This document shows positions 32,314 to 41,943 of a stretch of 64,000 nucleotides of DNA, in pieces. Under the pieces are notes generated by a model. It ran no database searches and was not told where the DNA came from. It saw only the letters and a program-made list of their open reading frames with translations. The first letter of the stretch is position 1. The number at the start of each line of letters is the position of its first letter. The position numbers and the translations under genes are program-made. This DNA is from Phytopythium helicoides. Its lineage: Eukaryota; Oomycota; Peronosporomycetes; Pythiales; Pythiaceae. The DNA is taken from positions 186,001-250,000 of the forward strand of contig JANFNE010000027.1 of assembly GCA_024867545.1 (NCBI GenBank). The letters run 5' to 3'.

Positions 32314-34046
32314 CATGGTCGCTCTAGTTGCTTCCAGTCGGGTCGGCTTTTCCCGCGAGACGCAGTTGCACCGGACACCTCGAGCCTGGCGAGTCGCTCG
32401 GTCGGCGTGCGTTGGGCTGACGACGGCGCGATCCTCTGGGGCGTCGTAACAGCCGCCGCCACGCCTGGCTGCCGCGAATCGTACTCGCTGCCGCTGCAAC
32501 TCGACCCATCCCTGCTCGGCTCGGTCTCCGATGCGTCAATGGCTGCTGTGGCCACGCGTAGCCGCGGGAACTCGGCCAGCAGGCGTCGCATGGCTCGCTG
32601 CGAGATCCCGAGCGACACGAGGCACAGCAGCTCCTCCAGCACGCCGTGGTCGAGTAGGATGCGCACGCTCTGCCGCAACTTCCGGCTCGCTGCGCCGCGA
32701 ACGAACGCCAGCAGCAGGAACACGGTGCACGCGGGGAGTGCGGCTGGCAGGTCAATGTGGACAACTGCCAGCGCGTCGGACCCGCGGTCGGATGATGGCG
32801 AGTCGGACAGCTCGATGATGCCAGTCCCCCACCGAGGCTCCATGGCGTGGAAGCGGTCCAGGAACAGCCGTCCGATCTCGTCAACCGCAACACCGCAGGG
32901 TGGAAGCCGCGCGAAGTACTTGTCTAGCGAAAAGTCCCGAGTCGAAGGCCGCTCGTCTCCCAAGCCACTGCTGCTCCCTGGCAGCACGTGCGACGAGTAG
33001 ACCCACGCGACGGCTTCCTCGATCATGCACGTCATGACACGCACGCTGTGGTGCTCGAGCGCTGCGTCCGAGTCCGACCCGTCTTGCATGAGCGCCAAGA
33101 GCATCTGCACGGGCCGCGTGGTGACGTGGTACACTTGGACGCTCTCGGGCTCAGGAAGACGCGAGCTCTGCGCCAGATGGACACCCCTTGCGCTGTTGGA
33201 CACATCGCTGTGCCAGCTGTTGACGCTTCTGCAGTCGTCATCGTCGTCGCTGGCCGCGCTGTTGCTTCTGTGCGTCGGCTTCTGCTGGTTTCCCATCGGG
33301 TTGGCACAGGGACTGGACCCGATAGTCGCGCGAAGTTTGGTGAGGTTGCAGATCGCGGCGCGAGTGTCGTCGAATTCTTTTGCGAGCGCCGATTGCTTCT
33401 CGCCGCGCTCACTACGAGCCAAAATGTGTCGCCGGTCGGTTTCGCGCAGATATCGAGAACGCTTTTCGCTGTGGTCTTGGATCGCGTCGATGTGAGCGGG
33501 AGACTCTTGCCAAGCAGGTCTCTGGAGCTCTTGACGGTGACGCTGAAGCTCCGAGATGCCTCCTTCTCGCAGCAATAAGGGTCGAGAAGGAGGGATTGAG
33601 ATTCCGACCGGACGAGACCAAGACGGAGGTGGATGGCCACCTAGTCGCTTTGATGCACGCAGTCGACTGCGTGGGCTAAAGCGTCGTCGCGTACGCATGA
33701 TGCTCGGGGATGGCGCCTGGTTATCGATCTGGAAGAACGTACTCGCACTTTGAGCGGATGCATCTTTTTCACGAGTCCATGGAGCCTGTGGGATTTGGAT
33801 TGACAGATCCAGGGGTGGCCGGATGTACGAAGACGCAGCGGTTGCATCAATCGGAGGTGGATGCAGGAAGGCCGAGACACTCGGCAGTCGCTGGGGGCCA
33901 GTCGAATGCGGATGCTGCAAGGACGCGCTGCTAGTCACCCGGGCTCTCGGTAAAGTGAAATAGCCATGCTCCGCATTCCTGTCACCGCCATATCGACCAG
34001 CGTTGGTGCCGACAGAGTCACCACGTCTTCTCTTCTCGGCCACCAT
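32313..34046 (-). CDS. HTH plus UPRT-like fusion protein, paralogue 3
   Basis: Uninterrupted frame of 577 residues from ATG 34046. Residues 196-240 are the HTH module (SRYLRETDRRHILARS, GEKQSALAKEFDDTRAAICN), more diverged in the recognition helix than in its paralogues. An acidic linker (SDDDDD) follows. Residues about 305-503 follow the UPRT fold: VYHVTTRPVQMLLAL, HHSVRVMTCMIEEAVAWV, PPCGVAVDEIGRLF with WGTGIIEL, VRILLDHGVLEELLCLVSL, and EFPRLRVATAAID. Where active enzymes have the PRPP loop it reads FVRGAASRK, so it is probably inactive. The C-terminal 70 residues are low-complexity. This intact copy validates the fusion read in paralogue 2. Nuclear sensing or regulation is inferred. Confidence 0.75.
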   Translation of the reverse strand: MVAEKRRRGDSVGTNAGRYGGDRNAEHGYFTLPRARVTSSASLQHPHSTGPQRLPSVSAFLHPPPIDATAASSYIRPPLDLSIQIPQAPWTREKDASAQSASTFFQIDNQAPSPSIMRTRRRFSPRSRLRASKRLGGHPPPSWSRPVGISIPPSRPLLLREGGISELQRHRQELQRPAWQESPAHIDAIQDHSEKRSRYLRETDRRHILARSERGEKQSALAKEFDDTRAAICNLTKLRATIGSSPCANPMGNQQKPTHRSNSAASDDDDDCRSVNSWHSDVSNSARGVHLAQSSRLPEPESVQVYHVTTRPVQMLLALMQDGSDSDAALEHHSVRVMTCMIEEAVAWVYSSHVLPGSSSGLGDERPSTRDFSLDKYFARLPPCGVAVDEIGRLFLDRFHAMEPRWGTGIIELSDSPSSDRGSDALAVVHIDLPAALPACTVFLLLAFVRGAASRKLRQSVRILLDHGVLEELLCLVSLGISQRAMRRLLAEFPRLRVATAAIDASETEPSRDGSSCSGSEYDSRQPGVAAAVTTPQRIAPSSAQRTPTERLARLEVSGATASRGKSRPDWKQLERP

Positions 34047-35459
34047 TGCGACAATGGCAACACGCCTTCCTCTCCACCCTAAGTGTAAGCAGCCTGCCTG
34101 ACCAGCATGCGTTCAGCGAGGCCACACGTGCTTGACTCAGATACAACAAACAACGACGATTTGTAATAGTGAGGCTGGCACGCACAGACTAGCAGTCGCA
34201 GTGCCGCACAACCTGGCCTGGCTGTGAAGAAGTAGTCGGTGCTTCATTTACTGTTCGACTCGTGCCTTCAAGATTGCATACTCAAACGACACGCCGGACG
34301 AGGAAGCAGTACGTCGGGAGCGCGCGCGTACCGGCAGATGTGATACTTGCTGCCAGAGCGCAAGCAGCTCATTTCGTCCGTGCTCAGTGCTCAGCAGCGG
34401 ATACGCTAGCCAGACCGCAATCCTGGGATCACGAAAACACTATCCTGTGGTCATCATGATTCAACAGGGAGAGCAGCTCCATGATGGTGGGCACGAGCAG
34501 CTCATTTTGCTGAACTTGCATACCAGCCCAAAGTCCGGCTCCAAGTCCAAGCAAAATCGCCAGTTTCACTGCAGAGTAGCTGCAAGACCACTAGCATCGC
34601 TAGTCGTCAGCTGCGCACCAGAACGATCCACGGATGCCGTCCTCACCACCAGGATCCCAGCAAGGGATTTGGCTCCAGATTCACTGGCTCTGTATACAAC
34701 GGACCGGAATGAGGATGATTCATCGCTGTCCTTCTCCGGCACCAGAACGCGCGCCATCCACCATTGAGTCTAACGCACGCGAGCAGGAGATGATCCCTCA
34801 GCGCTTCTGCAGAACGTTGCAGCCGGTTTGAGCTTCTCGGCAGCTGGACACATGATCCGAGCCGAACTGTGAGGCACGAGCTCGCTGTGTCGAACAGCAA
34901 CTAATGCTAGTGTGTGTAGTGCCAGGTAATACAACGATCAACTATCTCCCGAGGACTCTTCTCTGATAGAAACAAGCCGAACGTGAATGATTTCACCAAG
35001 CACTGTTGCCAAATCTACCATCAGAAGCTGTAGTGATTCTCATGATCCCAGCATGGGATTAGTTTGTTTTCCGTCACCCCGGACGCGTCTCGACAGTTCA
35101 TCTGACCCGCCATGGGATTGGGAGGCTCGAGTCATGTCACTGAGCCTGCACCACCTAAGGATAGCCTGCGATGGAGATTGTGCCGTGTTTAGAGCGGCTA
35201 AAAGCAGCAAGACACGTGAAAATTGGAGTCGACAATGCGCCTTGACTGTGATTTGCAAGGACAGCCTGCACTTTCCGACCCTCTCTGACCTCGGTGAGGA
35301 GCACGCACGGACGGAAGGCAGGTTCCGCTCCGGTTCCCACATCCCATTTTGCCTGCACCGAGTTATTTCTGCTGGAGCAGCTCGGTCAGAGCTGGCGACA
35401 TGGCTGCGGCTCCTCAGTCACTCGCCAACTCGCTTCGTTGTTGAAAGCGAGAGTTGAGA
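34047..35459. other. Divergent intergenic region, no supported gene
   Basis: About 1.4 kb between the divergent HTH-UPRT paralogue 3 and the 5-phosphatase. Frames such as 34987-35457 on plus have no recognisable features. It presumably holds both promoters. Confidence 0.45.
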
Positions 35460-37334
35460 ATGCCGCCGCTTTTTACCAAGCATTGGCACTGGCACCGCAA
35501 GGCGGACTCGGCCATTGCGACGAGAAGCTTGCCTCTCAACGTGGAAGGAGTTGCGATCGATGGGATGTCGCTCCAGCAGCAGCCCGAAGAGTCCGAATCT
35601 TCGTTGCCCGCAGTTAACAAACATCTCAAACTCGAGAGGCTGTCCGCTCGTGCCTGCGATAACAATGGAGAGGATAGCGTTGATAGCGAGGCTGAGAGCG
35701 TCATCAGCAGTGAATCGAGCACTGGCCGCGAGTCAAATTGCCTCACCACTACCATCGACAACGCACTCGAGCCTGAGCTCGTATCGCTCGCGATTCTTCC
35801 AACGGATGAGGAGCAGCAGATTGAACCTGCGCTGGATGACAACGACGACGATCCTGCAGACGAGTCTGAATTTGACGACGACGCGGTATTTGCACTTACC
35901 CCGGACACATGCCCAGGGCCTGCAAGACAAACCGTGGCAGCAGTGGAGTATCTCCCGCTTCGCATCTTCGTTGGGACGTGGAACATGGCAGCTCGTGATC
36001 CATTTGCAGATCGTAAGGGTCATTACATTGGCGATTCAGCAGCTGCAAGTGAGCTATCCGAGTTTCTTCCTTCTGGGTACGATCTGTACGTGCTCGGGAC
36101 ACAGGAAAAGGTGTCCAAGCACTTGCACACCGCTGTGCTTGCTCGGCTGAACATGGGAGGGACGTATGAGCGCCTGGACTTGAGCAATCCCGAAAATCGA
36201 AGACGAGATCACAAACCCACGACCCACAGCTCTCTCGCGGAGAGCAATATTGACAGCAGTTTACGTGCAAGTTCGTTCGGTTTGGTAAGTCCAGGGACGA
36301 ACTCTTCAGTGAGCACCATAGAGTCCCCAGCCGACATGCGGTGGTCGTTTGTTGGAGTGCTTGATTGGCGTTCCTCGATATTTCAGCCTCCAGCGAGTCA
36401 ACAACAAGAGACTGCCCCCATCAAAAGGAGAAGAAGGCGACACCACGAACTTCCAGGACAAGGCGGCGAAGTGCGTGGTCGCGGTGACGGCGCTTTCCTG
36501 TCCCGGAAGTCGACGAGCTTATCAATTTACGTGGCTCAGCACTTGGCTTCACGCGTGCACGTGGTCGCAGCGGGTGCGCACAAGTTTTCGGTTGCTAGCG
36601 GCTCCAAGGGCGGACTTGCCACTACACTGCGATTTGACGGGGACGACCAGACGCTGACGTTTGCCAACTGCCATCTCGACGCGAACGACGCGATGCTACG
36701 ACGCCAGCAGCTCGCAACACTGGCTCACGAGCTACCTGCAGCGATGGACGTTGATGCTGCGGATCTGGCGAGTGCGAGCGACCACGTCGTGTGGATGGGG
36801 GACTTCAACTACCGCATCCGGGGGCTGGGCACTGACGCCGTGGCCGAACTGCTTCGTACGGGGAGACACATGGAGCTGCACGACGAGTTCGATTGTCTGG
36901 CCAGTGATCTGGCGATGGTACCAGCGCTCGCAGCATTCCGCGAGCCCGTCAAGTGGCCAACGTTCCTGCCGACGTACAAGAAGCTGCCGGACCGCAGTCC
37001 ACACAACAGCGAAGGCGACGCGGACTGGCCGCGCCGCGTGTATCGACTGCGATATCGCGAGCCGCTGTACAAGGGCGGGAGAGTCAAGGACCGCGTGCCA
37101 GCTTGGTGCGACCGCGTGTTGGTGAGCTCGAGCGATGCTCGAGGGCGGCTGCGAGTGGAGCAGCGGCTGTGGAGGGCCCAGGAGAGCCACTTCGAGGCCA
37201 GCGGCATGCCCATTGCCACACAGGAGCGAGACAACTACCGAGCAGCCAACGACGCGCTGCGAGGCAGCGACCACAGCCCCGTGTCGTGCACGTTCGTGTG
37301 GCGCGTGCGGCACCCGGGCCGCGTTGCAAGTTGA
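35460..37334 (+). CDS. Inositol polyphosphate 5-phosphatase
   Basis: Single-exon frame of 624 residues from ATG 35460. The N-terminal 150 residues are acidic and low-complexity. The catalytic domain then starts with RIFVGTWNMA and contains LYVLGTQEKV, the metal and phosphate motifs HVVWMGDFNYRI and PAWCDRVLV, and the terminal GSDHSPVSCTF. These are the defining motifs of Mg2+-dependent 5-phosphatases (synaptojanin/INPP5 type) that remove the 5-phosphate from phosphoinositides or soluble inositol phosphates at membranes. A basic, Ser-rich insert lies between the two halves (residues about 270-350). No lipid-binding or membrane segment is visible, so the exact substrate is open. Confidence 0.92.
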   Translation: MPPLFTKHWHWHRKADSAIATRSLPLNVEGVAIDGMSLQQQPEESESSLPAVNKHLKLERLSARACDNNGEDSVDSEAESVISSESSTGRESNCLTTTIDNALEPELVSLAILPTDEEQQIEPALDDNDDDPADESEFDDDAVFALTPDTCPGPARQTVAAVEYLPLRIFVGTWNMAARDPFADRKGHYIGDSAAASELSEFLPSGYDLYVLGTQEKVSKHLHTAVLARLNMGGTYERLDLSNPENRRRDHKPTTHSSLAESNIDSSLRASSFGLVSPGTNSSVSTIESPADMRWSFVGVLDWRSSIFQPPASQQQETAPIKRRRRRHHELPGQGGEVRGRGDGAFLSRKSTSLSIYVAQHLASRVHVVAAGAHKFSVASGSKGGLATTLRFDGDDQTLTFANCHLDANDAMLRRQQLATLAHELPAAMDVDAADLASASDHVVWMGDFNYRIRGLGTDAVAELLRTGRHMELHDEFDCLASDLAMVPALAAFREPVKWPTFLPTYKKLPDRSPHNSEGDADWPRRVYRLRYREPLYKGGRVKDRVPAWCDRVLVSSSDARGRLRVEQRLWRAQESHFEASGMPIATQERDNYRAANDALRGSDHSPVSCTFVWRVRHPGRVAS

Positions 37335-38188
37335 AGTGGTCCCGCCTGCTATTTACGGTACAGGCAGTAATGCGTGGATCCACAAATACAACGGGTCATA
37401 TGTGTATTCCTATAACCTTTCTATATGGGTGTGTATCGTTTTTAAAAGGTGTTTGTTACCACACAGAAACTACTATTTTGAAACTCTATCACTGACCACG
37501 AGTCGGAAGATCCCAAGCGCACTCGCTTCGCACAGGTGTGCTGCCAAGCAAGCACACTCACACTCAAGTCCTATTTGTGCCTTCAGGACTCACTTGCTGT
37601 CGCAATGATCGCTCGCGAAGCGCGTCTCGCCGGTCGTAAATGGCGCTGGATTTTTTTGCTTGGAGGGTCTCCAATCGAAATGGCAGACTGGGTTTCATAC
37701 ATATCGTAAGTAACGAACACTGAACAATTCGACGTGTCAAATTACTTTTTGCCCCAATGCAGCAACTGAGTCGCACGCTCAAATTTAGCAGCAACCCACC
37801 AGCACCGAATTCGTTTCTATCAGTAGATATCGCCATATTATTCGAAAACATACTAATAGAAAGCAATGATGGATCGGTTCCGCGATCCCTCCTGTCGATC
37901 CCCAATCCCAAAACCAGGTGCATCCACATACAAATATTCCGCAAACGCTTCCTCTTGACTCACCGTATTCTAGATGTTGATGCGACGGCGGAAAGCCGGA
38001 CGGCCCTCTATCTCGGTCGTAGTACTGTAGATTTTTCCTTTGACTGTGGTACTGTATCGAGTCGTTGCTATGCGATAGAGAGACAGCGAGGCTCGCCGCC
38101 GCCCTCGGGCCTTTTCCGATAGTGTCGAATTGTTCCCCCGTCCGTGCGGCCGCCGTCGGTCCGTCCTCGGTCTCCCGCTTCTGCCGCT
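37335..38188. other. Intergenic, no supported gene
   Basis: About 0.85 kb, noticeably AT-richer than its flanks. Frames at 37757-38122 and its reverse are not credible. It includes the promoter region of the tetraspan gene. Confidence 0.45.
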
Positions 38189-38243
38189 CCGTCCGCAGCG
38201 TCCGCAGCGTCCACAGCGTCCGTCCGCAGCGTCCGCAGCGTCC
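38189..38243. repeat. CGTCCGCAG tandem repeat before the tetraspan gene
   Basis: About five copies of CGTCCGCAG and its variant CGTCCACAG in tandem, ending 10 bp before the ATG at 38253. It is probably in the 5' leader. Confidence 0.75.
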
Positions 38244-38252
38244 CGAGCCGCC

Positions 38253-39358
38253 ATGGTGTTCTTCAAGAACACGGTGCTGAGTGCGTCCGCATGCCGTCCA
38301 CACGTCCACACAGGCCGTCCCCATACTAACGTTCGTGATGGACAACAGCCGTGGTGCTCGCGCTGTGCTGCGTCGGCTGCTCGTTCTACGCCATGGTCTA
38401 CCCCGCGTGGTTCCAGCAGCACTATGAGCGCGACGGCAACGACGTGTTCCAGGGCTTCGGGCTCTTCGCCTTCTACTCGACCGGCGCGCTCGAGTCGCCC
38501 TTCTACGCGTCCGTGACGGTGCTCCAGTACTCGGACTTCTGCGTCACCAACTACACGACGCCCAACTGGATGCTCGGCGACGGCGACTCGTTCCACGAGT
38601 TCCTATGCGGCAAGCGTATGATGAGCATGAAGGGCTGCATGACGGCCGGCGCCGTCATGTCGGTCGTCAGCCTCGTCACGGCCATCGGGGCCGTCTACAA
38701 CCCCTCGGCCGGGTGGTCCGAGCGCGTCGTGTCCTTCTGCACGCTCGTCGCCTCCATCCTGCAGGCCATCGCGCTCGTCATCTGGGGCGCGCTGCTCCAG
38801 CAGACGCTCTACAACGTCGACTCCATCTCCTCGGCCTACTCGACCTGCAAGGCCGACGACACGGACTGGCACTGCTGGTTCTACGGATACAGCTTCTGGG
38901 TCTGCCTCGCATCCGTCATCATGCAGTCCATCGCAGGATACACGAGCTCGGCCGGCCGCGCCGAGAAGATCCGCTACTTCCGCAAGGAGTACGAGCGAGA
39001 CCTCGCCATCGCCGTGCAGCAGTCCATGGAGGCCGATGCCGCCGCCCACCAGCAGCAGCAGGCCGCCTACGGCGCCGGAGGACCCGCCGGCAACTTCATG
39101 CGCTCCGACACGGGCTCCAACTTCCAGCCGGGCAACCCGTACCAGGGAGCTGCCTACGGACAGCAGCAGCAAGCCGCCTACTACGTCGAGCAGAAGCCTA
39201 TTGGCGGCGTGGAGCAGCAGCCCGTGGGCAACGTGCCGCTCTCGGGCGTCAACCGGACACAGAGTGGCCACCAGGAGGAGGCCGTGTATCCGAGCTACAA
39301 CGGACAGCGCAAGAACCTGTCGCTGCTCGGCCGCCAGCCCAGCGGCGGTGTCGTCTGA
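38253..39358 (+). CDS. Four-pass membrane protein, function unknown
   Basis: Exon 1 is 28 nt (38253-38280, MVFFKNTVL), intron 68 nt, exon 2 38349-39358; 345 residues. Four hydrophobic helices are visible: VVLALCCVGCSFYAMVY, MTAGAVMSVVSLVTAIGAV, FCTLVASILQAIALVIWGAL and FWVCLASVIMQSIAGY. Cysteines lie in the two outer loops, and one loop has the sequon NYT. The C-terminal 130 residues are cytoplasmic-like and rich in Gln, Gly and Asn. The layout resembles claudin/SUR7-type or other tetraspan families, but no diagnostic motif is present. The tiny first exon is supported by phase and by hydrophobic continuity. Confidence 0.75.
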
Positions 39359-39535
39359 GCGTCTCCAGCGGGCGAACGAAGCCCTCGACCCGCACACCAA
39401 CACCCGACCGTATCTGTACTCGGTAGCACCTTATATTTTTGCCTCTGAAGCGCGATCGTACACGATAAAGCCTACAGAAATACGTGCATGAAGGAAGCTA
39501 TCCTTGTCCTCTTCTTTCCTCGTGGCTTCCTGTTT

Positions 39536-39545
39536 TCACTTTTCT
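39536..39545 (+). promoter_or_regulatory. Possible oomycete initiator element of the TIR gene
   Basis: TCACTTTTCT within a pyrimidine tract 25-34 bp before the ATG at 39570 fits the TCAYTYYNYT initiator described for oomycetes. Confidence 0.4.
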
Positions 39546-39569
39546 CGGTTCGCTTTCCTGGTCGAAAAC

Positions 39570-41825
39570 ATGGGAAGCGCTGCATCCACTGCCGGCCGCC
39601 CTAGGCTGCTGCTCGTGAGCCACTCAAGTGATGAACCTCGGCTTCGAGAGCTGCTACGCGCCTCTGGGCATGATCATTTTGATGATGATGTGCTCGTGCT
39701 CACGGAAAAGTATCCTCGCGACCTAGATGCACGTGCACGAGTCCTCGGAGCGGCTGCAGCCGCCCTTGTCGCCGTCGGTCCGCGGCTTCAACGAAGCCCC
39801 GATCTACTTGAGTCGCTGTCCTTCCTTAAAGACCGTCGTCGACGCATCGTTGCGGGTCCAATCGCATTCTTCACGCGACCATCAGGTGCGGTAGGAGCAA
39901 TTTGCACTGCCTACGGCCAGTGGTACGACCAGCTCTTTTCTCCGAGCGAGACAGGCGATGGCGACAAGACGAAGGCTGTCCACAACGAGCTTCGAGAGCA
40001 ATATGAGCCGCTACGAGCAGTCCATGTTGCCGACATACTTGCCCAGGACCAAGAGCCATTTGTAGATGCAGAAGTCGTCGAGTCGGATGCAAGTGCATCA
40101 ACCACACAACAACAAACGATCGCGTTCATTTCGACCGCCGACGGGTCAAACGATGCGGCGAGGATTGTAAATGCGCTGTCCTCTCTCGAGTCCCAGCGGC
40201 GTGGCTCTTGCAGGTCGTGCTATCAGCATGTCGTCCGCAGATGCGCCGACTGCTACCAGTCTTGCAGTCGTTCACAGTGCTTCTGCGATTGTCGTTGTCA
40301 TCACGGCAGACCTGAGCGATTCAAGTGCAGAAAGTGCCAACTCATTGAGGACGTATCGTATGCTCGTGGAGGCTGCACGGGCGTGGCGCAAGCCACTGCT
40401 ACCGGTCAAAGACGTTCGAGCCAATGTGTTTGGCGTCGACGGATGGCTACCGTTGACTCTGGCTGGTCGACTCTGGTACCAAGTCGACGCGAACGACTTG
40501 GGAGCCGTGCACACCCCATATGCTGAGGTCGAAGGATGTCCATGCAAAGTGAGCGATTCATGCCCCGCAACCGACTTCCTACTCAGTGCCAATGCACTGC
40601 TCGAGTGTCCCTGGCGGCAGCACGCACTTGAAGGGATTAGTGCTGATCCACATAGCAACGTGGACGAGTGGGAAGATGCGATGCTTGCAGCATCTGTGGA
40701 GGGTGCCGAGTTGCTTGGGCTCAGCTCTGAAAAAGTCCAAAGCGTGATCAACCTCGTGGACGAGCTACTCGATCCATCCGGTTCGGTTGCACCGGGTCAT
40801 GCTTCGCAGTGGGCTGAACTTGGCGTCCCTGCATCTTCTGGAGAGGTCTGTGCGATGCTTGATGACGACTTGAGCATTCGGAAGAGCGAGTGGCCGACAT
40901 TAGCCTCCATCCCGCCAAGCCCCCAGGCAGTGGACGGCGGACTTGGCCGCATCCGGTACACGGTCACACGCATTGATTTTAAGCTCTCCCTCCAGTCGTG
41001 GACACTCGAGGTGTTTTCATCCCTGGATCGGCCCCTGACGTCTTGCTGTCGTATCAGTGGGGAAGTCAGGCTCGCGTACTCGACGTGCACATGCAAGGCA
41101 GAGTGCGTGGGCTGAGAGCCTGGTTGGACGTCTTCGGACACATGCAGGGAAATGTGAACGCAGCTATGGCTCGAGCTGTCGAGGGAGTAGCCTGCGTGGT
41201 CGTGTTCGTTACAAAAGCGTACGTGGCGTCCATCAACTGCCGCCTCGAGTTCGAATACGCGGCAGAGCGGGGCAAGCCCATGTTGCTAGCGTTTCTGGAC
41301 GACGACCCGGCAGACTTTGAACGTCCGCAGTGGATGCAGCGGCCCCAAGTTGTGGACGCTATAGACCTTCGTGTTCAACCGGATGACACGGACCTGGACG
41401 CCATGGCTCTGCTGTTCACGGCCGTTCGCGCCTTCGTGGCTCTGAGGGCCGCGCACGACCAGCGGCGGCCGCCTGTTGCCGTGGATGGCAGCCCGCGGCT
41501 GTTTGCGATATCGTGTGCACTGCGGACGGCCGTTCAAAGCAGCGTCCACGCTGCAACCAGCAGTGGATCTGCATCCGCAGCCGTCCCCTGCTCTCGCTGT
41601 GGGCTGCTGTTCCGTCCTCACGCTACGGACGCGGACTGCCGCCGCCACTCGGCCTACTACTTGGGCGGCGGTTCACTCATGTCGGGCCGTTGGGTCTGCT
41701 GCCAGGAGCCACTGGAGAACGGCCCCGGGTGCATCCCGGCCCCGCACATGGCTCAGCCGCGGGTGTGGACGATGGATCCCGACTACGGCACCTTCACATG
41801 GAGTCCGGACGCGGACAACTCCTAG
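39570..41825 (+). CDS. Multi-TIR protein with C-terminal Cys/His zinc-like module
   Basis: Read through two 1-bp frame breaks (near 40192 and 40995), this is about 750 residues from ATG 39570. The start MGSAAST fits an N-myristoylation signal. Segment 1 (RLLLVSHSSDEPRLREL to RRIVAGPIAFF) and segment 2 (IAFISTADGSN to WRKPLLPVKDV) have the beta-alpha rhythm of TIR domains but lack the usual motifs. Segment 3 is a clear TIR: DVLLSYQWGSQ, VVVFVTKAYV, then NCRLEFEYA with Cys-x-x-Glu at the position of the catalytic Glu, and GKPMLLAFLDDD. The C-terminus has CSRCGLLF, CRRH, WVCC and GC, a likely zinc site. No NB-ARC or LRR. It may be a membrane-anchored TIR enzyme or scaffold. Confidence 0.7.
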
Positions 41826-41835
41826 AGTGCGGACC

Positions 41836-41890
41836 ATTATCCGGATGCGTCCATATTGATAGTGAGGATGTATGTGGACGTCCGGATAAT
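41836..41890. repeat. Inverted repeat between the TIR and ATAD3 genes
   Basis: Arms ATTATCCGGA (41836-41845) and TCCGGATAAT (41881-41890) are perfect reverse complements. The inner bases GCGTCC and GGACG extend the match imperfectly, with a spacer of about 30 bp. It lies 10 bp after the TIR stop and 54 bp before the ATAD3 ATG. It may be a 3' end signal or a promoter element. Confidence 0.6.
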
Positions 41891-41943
41891 AACATCGAAG
41901 ATCGAACGTCAAGAGCCGCCAAAGATCGCGGCTCGTGAGTTGC

